Shown here piece by piece: positions 1 to 5,444 of a DNA stretch of 26,836 bases; the first letter of the stretch is position 1, and each line of letters starts with the position of its first letter. Made by a program: the position numbers and the translations under genes. Origin of the DNA: CAYVMX01 sp964452725 (GTDB taxonomy: Bacteria > Patescibacteriota > Gracilibacteria > JAHISY01); contig CAYVMX010000015.1 in assembly GCA_964452725.1 (NCBI GenBank), forward strand, positions 1 through 26,836, written 5' to 3'. The notes beneath the pieces are model-generated. The model saw only the letters and a program-made list of their open reading frames with translations. It made no database searches and was not told the origin of the DNA.

Positions 1-176
1 GAGCAGGAGTGTGAGTACTAGGTGGCGCAGATGTATGGCGAGGCGAGGCATTATGGGGATTTTACTCTATTGCCTCGCTCTTTTCCAAGTGACCCAGCTG
101 AACCAAGTGACCCTTAGGGTCGTCGCGACCCTAAGGGTCTGGTGCTCTGGTGCGGAGGTCTGGTAGCGGACACCAC
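1..176. other. Left-edge region with two hairpins, no supported gene
   Basis: No gene can be supported here. Frame 1 is open only to a TAG at 19-21, which could be the tail of a gene outside the window. An inverted repeat GCGAGGCA (43-50) / TGCCTCGC (71-78) is followed by TCTTTTCC and could be a weak plus-strand terminator for such a gene. The 11-base sequence CCAAGTGACCC occurs twice as a direct repeat (85-95 and 103-113), the second copy running into a perfect 14-bp inverted repeat at 109-139. Confidence 0.4.
109..139. repeat. Perfect 14-bp inverted repeat with 3-nt loop
   Basis: GACCCTTAGGGTCG at 109-122 is the exact reverse complement of the sequence at 126-139, separated by TCG. Each arm also contains a self-complementary core (GACCCTTAGGGTC). 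No T-run follows on either side, so it is not an ordinary intrinsic terminator. It could be a repeat of the REP type or a protein site. Confidence 0.7.
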
Positions 177-214
177 AAAGAAACCACCGAACCCAGATAA
201 ACTGAGTCCGGTGG
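177..214 (-). terminator. Intrinsic terminator of the first lipoprotein gene
   Basis: Read on the minus strand, a 13-bp stem (214-202 pairing with 196-184, two G-U pairs) encloses a 5-base loop and is followed by TTTCTTT (183-177). It lies 17 bases past the stop codon of the lipoprotein gene, in the right orientation for that gene. Confidence 0.8.
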
Positions 215-230
215 CACGGTCGCCCGCTAG

Positions 231-974
231 TTAGAATTTTGCATTTCGGGGATCAAAGCCCCATTTGTGACCACCATCGATACTATAACCGATTATTCCT
301 TGGTCAGGAGACTCGATCGCTCCTGGCTCATATCGCAGCGGTCCATAGTCAGTCCCATTGACGGTCAGGACTATCATTCCGTAGCCAGCATTAGGCAAAC
401 TTGGTGGACCATTATTAACAAATACTTTGAAGGTTGTTCCAGCAGGATTGGCGTACTCCAGGTTAGACTGATCAAGATTCCAGTAAAAGTGGAGCGTCTC
501 ACCACTGGGAGTGGTGATCGTACAGTTGGCACTACCGTTGTATGTGAATACAAACCCACCTGCGAACGGAGCCGACGAGGTCCCTGGACTACTAACCACC
601 GAGACTGACAGAGCGCCAGCCTCAGTCGTGACAGTATTGATCGTCCCGATTGGCCAGATGTCGATCTCGACGAATTTGCCACCGCTGAGATTGAAGCGTA
701 CGACTGGTCCTTCGTTATTGACTTCGAGCCGATAGTCGACAAAGAGCGGCATTCCTTCTGCTGTGGTGTACACCACCGGTGCATTCGGATCCACTGGTGT
801 CGTCGGTGTCGTTGCGCATGCCGTCGACGACAGCAGCTGTGAGCGGCAGGTAGCAGAGCCACCACCGCTAGTATCGGCACTGGTATCAGTGCCTCCGCCT
901 CCACCGCCTCCACAGGCGGTGAGGCCACTGATCATAAAAATGGTCAGTAAGCTGAAAAAAATCTTCTGTTTCAT
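231..974 (-). CDS. Secreted lipoprotein of unknown function (247 aa)
   Basis: The N-terminus is a lipoprotein signal peptide: basic MKQK, a hydrophobic stretch, and a lipobox ending in LTAC with the modified cysteine at residue 21. A run of glycines follows, then a Ser/Thr/Gly linker and a domain of about 190 residues rich in V, T, N, G and aromatic residues, which suggests beta structure outside the membrane. I do not recognise the domain. The ATG is preceded by a good Shine-Dalgarno (AGGAGA, 7 bases before the start), unusual for this window, where only lipoprotein genes have one. The gene stands alone, with a clear terminator behind it. Two other lipoproteins of the same general build lie at 13220-14548. 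Confidence 0.85.
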   Translation of the reverse strand: MKQKIFFSLLTIFMISGLTACGGGGGGGTDTSADTSGGGSATCRSQLLSSTACATTPTTPVDPNAPVVYTTAEGMPLFVDYRLEVNNEGPVVRFNLSGGKFVEIDIWPIGTINTVTTEAGALSVSVVSSPGTSSAPFAGGFVFTYNGSANCTITTPSGETLHFYWNLDQSNLEYANPAGTTFKVFVNNGPPSLPNAGYGMIVLTVNGTDYGPLRYEPGAIESPDQGIIGYSIDGGHKWGFDPRNAKF

Positions 975-1412
975 GATTCATTCTCCTATATAAGACATAA
1001 CTGTTAGGGGCGACCTCTAGACTCGGGACACTAGCCCGAAAAGTCACCCATTTTACTAGACTTCTAAACTAGACTCACATCGAGTCCAGAGAAACCCCAA
1101 CAGTACCGCGATGTCAAAGAGCGAGTAGAACAGCTTACCACAAGGTTCACTGCGATTTATCTTTATACTACGATATTTATTCAGACTTGTCAAGAGGGTA
1201 TCCCTGTCATCCTCAGCTTGACCCCTGTCATCCTCAGTCTGACCCCTGTCATCCTCAGCTTGACCCCTGTCATCCTCAGCTTGACTGGGGATCTCCGAGA
1301 TTCTGGATCAAGTCCAGAATGACAAAACGGCAAAGACTCTTGAACTATTTTAGTGTTCAAGAAGACATGTTTGCAAGCATCTGGCAAGGGGAAACAGACC
1401 TATTGCCTATTA
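975..1412. other. Non-coding stretch with CTAGAC repeats and dispersed repeats
   Basis: No gene is supported over these 438 bases. At 1010-1080, CTAG occurs four times (three as CTAGAC) and a CGGG/CCCG hairpin could form in the leader of the minus-strand lipoprotein gene; a possible minus-strand -10 (TAAAAT) lies near 1053-1058 without a good -35. From 1203 there is a tandem repeat and then an inverted-repeat element ending near 1324 (TCTGGATCAAGTCCAGAATGAC type). Short ORFs across the repeats come from repeat sequence. Confidence 0.6.
1203..1286. repeat. Four tandem copies of a 21-bp unit
   Basis: The unit CCTGTCATCCTCAGCTTGAC plus one base is repeated four times without spacers (1203, 1224, 1245, 1266); the second copy has a two-base swap (GTCTGACC for GCTTGACC). 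It leads into a sequence ending in CTTGACTGGGGATCT and AAGTCCAGAATGAC, the layout of the widespread GTCAT...ATGAC dispersed bacterial repeats. It is not a CRISPR, since there are no spacers. Confidence 0.85.
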
Positions 1413-1895
1413 CTAATTATTCACTTCCAGCCGAAACCGATCTAGGCACGTAGCCTGCCAGTCTGCTAGCTCGATCTGCTCGCACTTGGCTGGGCTGTCT
1501 TCTAGGATAGCCTGTGTGTAGAGCACTTCCGCTTTACACGCGGCTTGGTTTTTCTCACCTGATAGTTTGGCGCAGGCAGCTGGACTGTCGCTCTCTAGCG
1601 CTTGTATACGGAGAATATTTTGCTCGCAGTTGGTGACTTGGCTCGGATCTGCCAGTGTCGCACAGTTCGCTGGGTCGCGCGACTCGATCGCTGTGACGAC
1701 CGCCTCGGCTTCGCGTTCGACTTGGACAGGATCCAGCTCTACTATGTTTGGGTCATCACCGAAGACACCTTCGGTGTAGTAGTTCAAGCTCTGCTGAAAA
1801 CTAGGCTGTCGGACTGCCCAGACGAGCAGCCAAATCACAAGGATTGCACCGAGTATGAGTAGCGGAGTTAGGACTTTGTCTTTGAGATCTTTCAT
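1413..1895 (-). CDS. Membrane-anchored protein with three Cys-pair repeats (160 aa)
   Basis: I chose the ATG at 1893-1895; an in-frame ATG at 1917-1919 would add 8 residues, and the longest open frame begins at 1976, inside recA. The protein has a short Lys/Asp N-terminus and one hydrophobic helix (about residues 9-29, LTPLLILGAILVIWLLVWAV). The rest is three 30-residue repeats, each with a cysteine at repeat position 10 and another at position 22 and a common pattern of A-(I/L)-x-x-x-x-P-A-x-C. Six evenly paired cysteines on the far side of one helix suggest disulfides and an extracytoplasmic domain. It lies 46 bases behind recA on the same strand, so co-transcription is likely. A TATACT (near 1902-1907) directly before the ATG could also give a leaderless transcript. 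Family not recognised. Confidence 0.75.
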   Translation of the reverse strand: MKDLKDKVLTPLLILGAILVIWLLVWAVRQPSFQQSLNYYTEGVFGDDPNIVELDPVQVEREAEAVVTAIESRDPANCATLADPSQVTNCEQNILRIQALESDSPAACAKLSGEKNQAACKAEVLYTQAILEDSPAKCEQIELADWQATCLDRFRLEVNN

Positions 1896-1941
1896 CGCAG
1901 ATAGTATAGGCTTTGTCATTCCGACCTGTCCAATACGGTCG

Positions 1942-3165
1942 CTACTTGACCTCGCCAGTCGTAGTATCGACTCCACTGGCAGCGGTACGGACTCGCTGCT
2001 CCAGCTCGGTATATAGCTTCAGGTCTGCCATGAGAGCGGTGCGACCCTTTTCCATGCCTTGGTATTTCTGCTGTCCGAGCGTGAGGAAAGCACCGGACTT
2101 TTCGATCACACCGAGCTTGACGCCTGTCATGATGAGGTCGGTGGCACGGTCGATGCCGACGTTGTAGCGGATCTCGAATTCGGCTTGGCGGAAAGGTGGT
2201 GCGACTTTGTTTTTCACCACTTTGACGCGGGTTTGGTTGCCGATGACTTGCTTGGCGTCGTTCGTACCGACCTCGATCTTGCCGATGCGGCGGACATCTA
2301 GCCGGACACTTGCATAAAACTTGAGTGCGTTGCCACCGGTGGTGGTCTCGGGGTTACCAAACATGACACCGATCTTCATGCGGATTTGGTTGAGGAAGAT
2401 GAGTGTCGTGCCGCTCTTGTGGGTGATCGCCGTGAGCTTGCGCAGGGCTTGGCTCATGAGGCGCGCTTGGAGTCCAGGTAGGCTGCCGCCCATGTCGCCG
2501 TCGATCTCGGCTTTGGGTGTGAGTGCGGCGACGCTGTCGATCACGATCACATTGACCGCGCCACTACGGACGAGGGTCTCGACGATTTCGAGGGCTTGCT
2601 CGCCAGTATCGGGCTGGCTGATGAGGAGATTGTCCACGTCCACGCCGATCTTGGCTGCGTACTCGGGGTCCAGCGCGTGCTCTGCGTCGACGAAGGCGGC
2701 TTGTCCGCCTTGCTTTTGGATCTCGCTGACCATGTGGAGGGCGAGTGTGGTCTTGCCTGAGGACTCTGGTCCGTAGATCTCCATGACGCGACCGCGGGGT
2801 ATGCCGCCGCCGAGTGCGAGGTCGAGGCTGATACTACCGGTGGGTGTGGTCTCGACATTGATCCGGCGAGCCTCACCTAGGCGCATGATTGCACCTTCGC
2901 CGTACTCTTTGGCGATTTGGCTGAGTGCTGCGTCGAGCGCTTTGAGCTTGGCAGGATCGAGTTGGGATTTGCTCATTTTGGAGTCGATCTTAGGTTCGGG
3001 AGTTTGGTCGGTGGATTTGGTAGCACCTGCTCCGTCGGTCGATGGAGTGAAGAGCTGCTCGGCTTTTTTGACAGTACTCTTCGGAGTGCTTTGCTTCTGT
3101 TGCTGTTTGATCTTTTCGAGGAGATTGTCGGCGACTGTTTTGACTGGGGGAGTTGTAGTTGGCAT
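1942..3165 (-). CDS. recA: RecA recombinase with an N-terminal extension
   Basis: RecA forms the ATP-dependent filament on single-stranded DNA that carries out strand exchange and triggers LexA self-cleavage. The protein shows the Walker A GPESSGKTT (residues 132-140 of the long form), the VIDSVAALTPKAEI motif with DNA-binding loop 1 behind it, and the loop-2 region with NQIRMKIGVMFGNPETTTGG. From the ATG at 3163-3165 it has 407 residues. Starting at the internal ATG at 2974-2976 (MSKSQLDPAK) it would have 344, the usual RecA length. The 63 extra residues are rich in K, Q, T, S and P, with a possible amphipathic helix (VADNLLEKIKQQQKQ). Their codons match the rest of the gene, so I keep the long form with moderate certainty. 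The C-terminus lacks a strongly acidic tail. The gene follows lexA and two small ORFs and is probably in the same operon. Confidence 0.97.
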   Translation of the reverse strand: MPTTTPPVKTVADNLLEKIKQQQKQSTPKSTVKKAEQLFTPSTDGAGATKSTDQTPEPKIDSKMSKSQLDPAKLKALDAALSQIAKEYGEGAIMRLGEARRINVETTPTGSISLDLALGGGIPRGRVMEIYGPESSGKTTLALHMVSEIQKQGGQAAFVDAEHALDPEYAAKIGVDVDNLLISQPDTGEQALEIVETLVRSGAVNVIVIDSVAALTPKAEIDGDMGGSLPGLQARLMSQALRKLTAITHKSGTTLIFLNQIRMKIGVMFGNPETTTGGNALKFYASVRLDVRRIGKIEVGTNDAKQVIGNQTRVKVVKNKVAPPFRQAEFEIRYNVGIDRATDLIMTGVKLGVIEKSGAFLTLGQQKYQGMEKGRTALMADLKLYTELEQRVRTAASGVDTTTGEVK

Positions 3166-3207
3166 GATCTTAGAGTGAATTAAGTAATTAGGAAACAGGA
3201 AACAGTT

Positions 3208-3348
3208 TTAACTTGTGGCGAGGACGATGAGTGCGAGGACTGCTGTGCTGAGCGCGAGGATAGTCAGGATACTCTGTGCTGTGCCGAGTGAGATGACGGT
3301 AGATGGCTCAAGAGTGTGGCGAGGACGGAGAGAAAATTGAGTTTGCAT
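3208..3348 (-). CDS. Small one-helix membrane protein between lexA and recA (46 aa)
   Basis: ATG at 3346-3348, TAA at 3208-3210. The product begins with a basic segment (MQTQFSLRPRH) followed by a hydrophobic helix of about 25 residues (roughly 18-44, Ile/Leu/Ala/Val rich) and ends at once after it. Codon choice (CTC, GTC, ATC, ACA) matches the neighbouring genes. It lies 42 bases before recA and 45 after the 28-aa ORF, on the same strand. There is no Shine-Dalgarno, as for most genes here. Small one-pass membrane proteins induced with the SOS response halt division in other bacteria (YneA in Bacillus, SidA in Caulobacter). A similar role is inference from position and topology only; I see no sequence similarity to them. 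Confidence 0.6.
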   Translation of the reverse strand: MQTQFSLRPRHTLEPSTVISLGTAQSILTILALSTAVLALIVLATS

Positions 3349-3393
3349 GAGAAGGGGAAGTTAGTTGTTTGAAGTAAAAAATTTGAATCTGAA

Positions 3394-3480
3394 TCAAACA
3401 ATCTGGAGTGTGACGGCGTGCGCTGCTAGCCAGTCGGCGACGAGCGCGGTCCAGTCGGTCTTTTGGGTTAGTGATTGCAT
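3394..3480 (-). CDS. Possible 28-aa ORF directly behind lexA
   Basis: ATG at 3478-3480, TGA at 3394-3396, starting 21 bases after the lexA stop on the same strand. The peptide (begins MQSLTQKTDW, then ALVADWLAAHAV) has two Trp residues and an amphipathic look, and its codons (GTC, GCC, CTC, GAC) fit the genome. There is no Shine-Dalgarno and the ORF is short enough to occur by chance. It could be a leader peptide or a true small protein of the lexA-recA operon. Confidence 0.35.
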   Translation of the reverse strand: MQSLTQKTDWTALVADWLAAHAVTLQIV

Positions 3481-3501
3481 AAAAATCGGGAATGACAAGT
3501 A

Positions 3502-4122
3502 TTAGTTCTTGAGTACTTCTACTACTTTGCCATTGATGAGGAAGTCGTCGTCGGCGTGGAGGTAGATCGGCTGGTGCTCGGGGTTCGTGCTCTCGGGCTG
3601 GAGTGTGATCGTGTGTACGCCTCTCCGGAGGCGTTTGAGTGTGCCGCAGCCGTCCAGTGTCGCCAGTACGATATCGCCATCGCATAGATCGCTCGTCGCT
3701 TCTACGAGGACGAAGTCGCCCTCCGAGATACCCGCGCGGTCCATGCTGTCGCCCGTCGCACGAAAGAGGTAAGTCCTAGTCGGTGCGCGTACGAGGCGAC
3801 GACTGAGTGTGCGGTGCTCGGTGGCGCGCTCCTCGATCAGGTTCGTAGCCGCACCACAAGCCACAGGGTTGGGTAGGACAGGTACACTCACCGTGTCGGC
3901 AGTCTCGGTCAGGCTCACACCGCGCTTGCGGCGCGCTCGACGGATCTTGCCAGCGTGCTCCAGTGCGTCGAGATACTGGGTGATCGAGTTCAGACTTCGG
4001 ATCGTGCCCCAGTCGTGCTGCTCGAGGTACGCCTTCAGCTCCTCGATCGTCGGAGACTGACCAGCCTGCTGGATATACTGCTGGAGTAGGTCGTAGAACT
4101 GCTGCTGGCGGGGAGTAAGCAT
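3502..4122 (-). CDS. lexA: LexA repressor (SOS regulator)
   Basis: LexA binds operators of SOS genes through an N-terminal winged helix and is inactivated when RecA filaments stimulate its self-cleavage. Residues 1-70 fit the LexA DNA-binding domain (LTPRQQQFYDLL start, basic RRARRKRG end). The C-terminal S24 peptidase fold has the nucleophile Ser126 in GDSMDRAGI, the general-base Lys163 in GTLKRLRR, and a cleavage site at Cys89-Gly90 (VACGAA). The bond is Cys-Gly, as in UmuD, rather than the Ala-Gly usual in LexA. Length 206 aa is normal. The start ATG at 4120-4122 lies 3 bases before a scaffold gap, and the real upstream sequence resumes after the repeated copy at 4226-4280. It begins the lexA-recA cluster and is probably autoregulated through the palindromes upstream. 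Confidence 0.95.
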   Translation of the reverse strand: MLTPRQQQFYDLLQQYIQQAGQSPTIEELKAYLEQHDWGTIRSLNSITQYLDALEHAGKIRRARRKRGVSLTETADTVSVPVLPNPVACGAATNLIEERATEHRTLSRRLVRAPTRTYLFRATGDSMDRAGISEGDFVLVEATSDLCDGDIVLATLDGCGTLKRLRRGVHTITLQPESTNPEHQPIYLHADDDFLINGKVVEVLKN

Positions 4123-4125
4123 GGT

Positions 4126-4225
4126 NNNNNNNNNNNNNNNNNNNNNNNNNNNNNNNNNNNNNNNNNNNNNNNNNNNNNNNNNNNNNNNNNNNNNNNNNNN
4201 NNNNNNNNNNNNNNNNNNNNNNNNN
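4126..4225. other. Scaffold gap (100 N) flanked by an identical 55-bp sequence
   Basis: The 55 bases before the gap (4071-4125) are identical to the 55 bases after it (4226-4280), including the start of lexA. Two contigs overlapping by exactly 55 bases were probably joined with a fixed 100-N spacer instead of being merged; 55 is a common assembler k-mer length. The true sequence most likely lacks 155 bases here, and lexA has one intact start. Confidence 0.85.
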
Positions 4226-4356
4226 GGATATACTGCTGGAGTAGGTCGTAGAACTGCTGCTGGCGGGGAGTAAGCATGGTATTTGGAGTTAAGGAGTTAT
4301 TAAGTCTTTGAGCAGATAGGAGATTCTTCGTTTCGCTCAGAACGACAGATGACATT

Positions 4357-4378
4357 TCTACATACATTCTTATGTAAA
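4357..4378. promoter_or_regulatory. Operator-like palindrome A over the lexA -10
   Basis: TCTACATA, 6 bases, TATGTAAA: 7 of 8 arm positions are complementary. It covers the probable -10 of the minus-strand lexA promoter. It has the same arm sequence and the same 6-base spacing as palindrome B, as expected for repeated binding sites of one dimeric repressor, most simply LexA itself. Confidence 0.65.
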
Positions 4379-4394
4379 GAAAGCCTCTAGTCAA
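4366..4394 (-). promoter_or_regulatory. lexA promoter
   Basis: On the minus strand TTGACT (4394-4389) is followed after 17 bases by AAGAAT, or after 16 by TAAGAA. The start of transcription would be near 4359, about 80 bases before the lexA ATG as it appears in the post-gap copy (4275-4277). Operator-like palindromes overlap the -10 and adjoin the -35. Confidence 0.6.
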
Positions 4395-4397
4395 GAT

Positions 4398-4421
4398 TTT
4401 TACATATTCTAATATGTAAAA
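4398..4421. promoter_or_regulatory. Operator-like palindrome B beside the lexA -35
   Basis: TTTTACATA, 6 bases, TATGTAAAA: nine perfectly complementary bases in each arm. It lies 3 bases upstream of the lexA -35. A half site (TATGTAAA at 4435-4442) lies 13 bases further upstream with no matching partner arm. Confidence 0.7.
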
Positions 4422-4507
4422 GAGTGGTTCTATATATGTAAAAAATAACTATTGACCAATGAGGAAGTGAGATCATTATTCTGAGATTTCAGCAAAGTCT
4501 TCTAATT

Positions 4508-4536
4508 TTGACAGTCTGCTTTTTCCATGTTAGATT
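4508..4536 (+). promoter_or_regulatory. Promoter of the HD-domain gene
   Basis: TTGACA (4508-4513), 17-base spacer, TAGATT (4531-4536), with a TG at 4529-4530 directly before the -10. Transcription would start about 14 bases before the ATG at 4557. Confidence 0.75.
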
Positions 4537-4556
4537 GAGAAACCCACGGTGTAGAT

Positions 4557-5378
4557 ATGTTGAAATTTAATTCATCAGAGTCGCTACATCCTGCCTTCGC
4601 GCCGCCGTGCGAGCCTTATACTGCGGAGCAGCTCGAGCAGGAGTTCATCGCTGAGGTTGGGCGCTGGTCCGATGGTCCTATTTGGGATGAGTGTGGAGAG
4701 GAGTTGCCGTTGCGTATGTTTTTTCGTGATCGGATCAAAAGAATTCTAAGACTGGTAAAGAGCGAACATCAAGACCAGACGCGCTGGGAGACTGGGCTAG
4801 ATGGGCAGCCGTTGCCCTACACTGTCCATCTGCTCGGAGCGGCGCTGCGGGCGCTGCGTGGCGGCGAGGAGGGTCTGGTGGTCTGTGGAGTACTGACTCA
4901 CGATCTGCTAGAGGATACTCGTCTGCGACATCTGAGTGAGTCGGTTTTGAATCAAATTTTTCAGAGTGAGGGGCTGACTTATCTCAATCAGTTGCTCTCC
5001 AAAGTTCACTTCGACGAGCAGGTCTACGGCGCAGGGGAGCATTACACAGACACGGCGTATTACAGCGATCTCGGTGCAGATGTCAAAGCTCTGCGGATCA
5101 AAGGCTGGGAACGACAGGATAATCTCGCTTCTTTTGGACGTTTACTCACAAGTCTATCTCCGCAGAAGCTACGTGAGCGGAGGGTGCTAATCCGTAGTGA
5201 GCACAATGCCAACGATACGCTGGGACATCTCTTGCCGCTTTTCAGAAGTGCGATCGACCATACCAGTGGTAAAGACCTCAAGCTGCTCATCAAAATAAAA
5301 GCTGATTTGACAGAGACTACCCGTGCGCTGATCTCTCAGATCGGTCTCACGCGTTTAGATCTGACAAACATCTCGTAG
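4557..5378 (+). CDS. RelA/SpoT-like HD-domain protein (possible ppGpp hydrolase)
   Basis: The middle of this 273-aa protein follows the hydrolase half of RelA/SpoT and MESH1 proteins: PYTVH with His91 (compare PYITHP), THDLLEDT with His115-Asp116 and Glu119-Asp120, and IKGWERQDNL at 182-190 in the place of the family motif K-x-ADRLHN. In the last motif the usual metal-binding Asp is replaced by Glu185. No synthetase (nucleotidyltransferase), TGS or ACT domain is present, so at most it would remove the pyrophosphate of (p)ppGpp or act on a related nucleotide. The first 75 residues and last 70 are not recognised. It stands alone, divergent from lexA, with a consensus promoter and no Shine-Dalgarno. 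The HD assignment is fairly sure; the substrate is inference. Confidence 0.7.
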   Translation: MLKFNSSESLHPAFAPPCEPYTAEQLEQEFIAEVGRWSDGPIWDECGEELPLRMFFRDRIKRILRLVKSEHQDQTRWETGLDGQPLPYTVHLLGAALRALRGGEEGLVVCGVLTHDLLEDTRLRHLSESVLNQIFQSEGLTYLNQLLSKVHFDEQVYGAGEHYTDTAYYSDLGADVKALRIKGWERQDNLASFGRLLTSLSPQKLRERRVLIRSEHNANDTLGHLLPLFRSAIDHTSGKDLKLLIKIKADLTETTRALISQIGLTRLDLTNIS

Positions 5379-5444
5379 CGCATCCATCCTTCGCCACTCG
5401 CCTTTGGCTCGGGGCTACGGAGGACAGGCACAGAGGAAGCTTGT
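5379..5444. repeat. Dispersed palindromic repeat between convergent genes
   Basis: TCCTTCG (near 5386) pairs with CGGAGGA (near 5418), flanking CTCGCC-TTTGGC-TCGGGGC. This is the form of a short dispersed imperfect hairpin. It separates the HD gene from the convergent helicase gene and may also end transcription. Confidence 0.5.

Noticed and set aside
374..928. 184-codon frame inside the first lipoprotein gene
   Set aside because: It lies in another frame of a gene with a signal peptide, Shine-Dalgarno and terminator, and looks like a shadow.
1203..1286. Possible CRISPR array
   Set aside because: Units are directly adjacent with no spacers and no cas genes are present.
1187..1453. Open frames on both strands through the 21-bp tandem repeats
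   Set aside because: The period is a multiple of three, so any frame without a stop stays open. The products are repeats of HPQLDPC or GVKLRMT without protein character.
3308..3685. Minus-strand 125-codon frame overlapping the lexA end
   Set aside because: It is a shifted frame of lexA that runs into the small-ORF region; its Arg/Pro-rich composition is that of a shadow frame, while the 28-aa and 46-aa frames have genome-like codons.
4035..4394. Open frame running across the first gap
   Set aside because: It joins the duplicated lexA start to unrelated frame through N bases and reads through a dispersed repeat; it is an artefact of the scaffold join.
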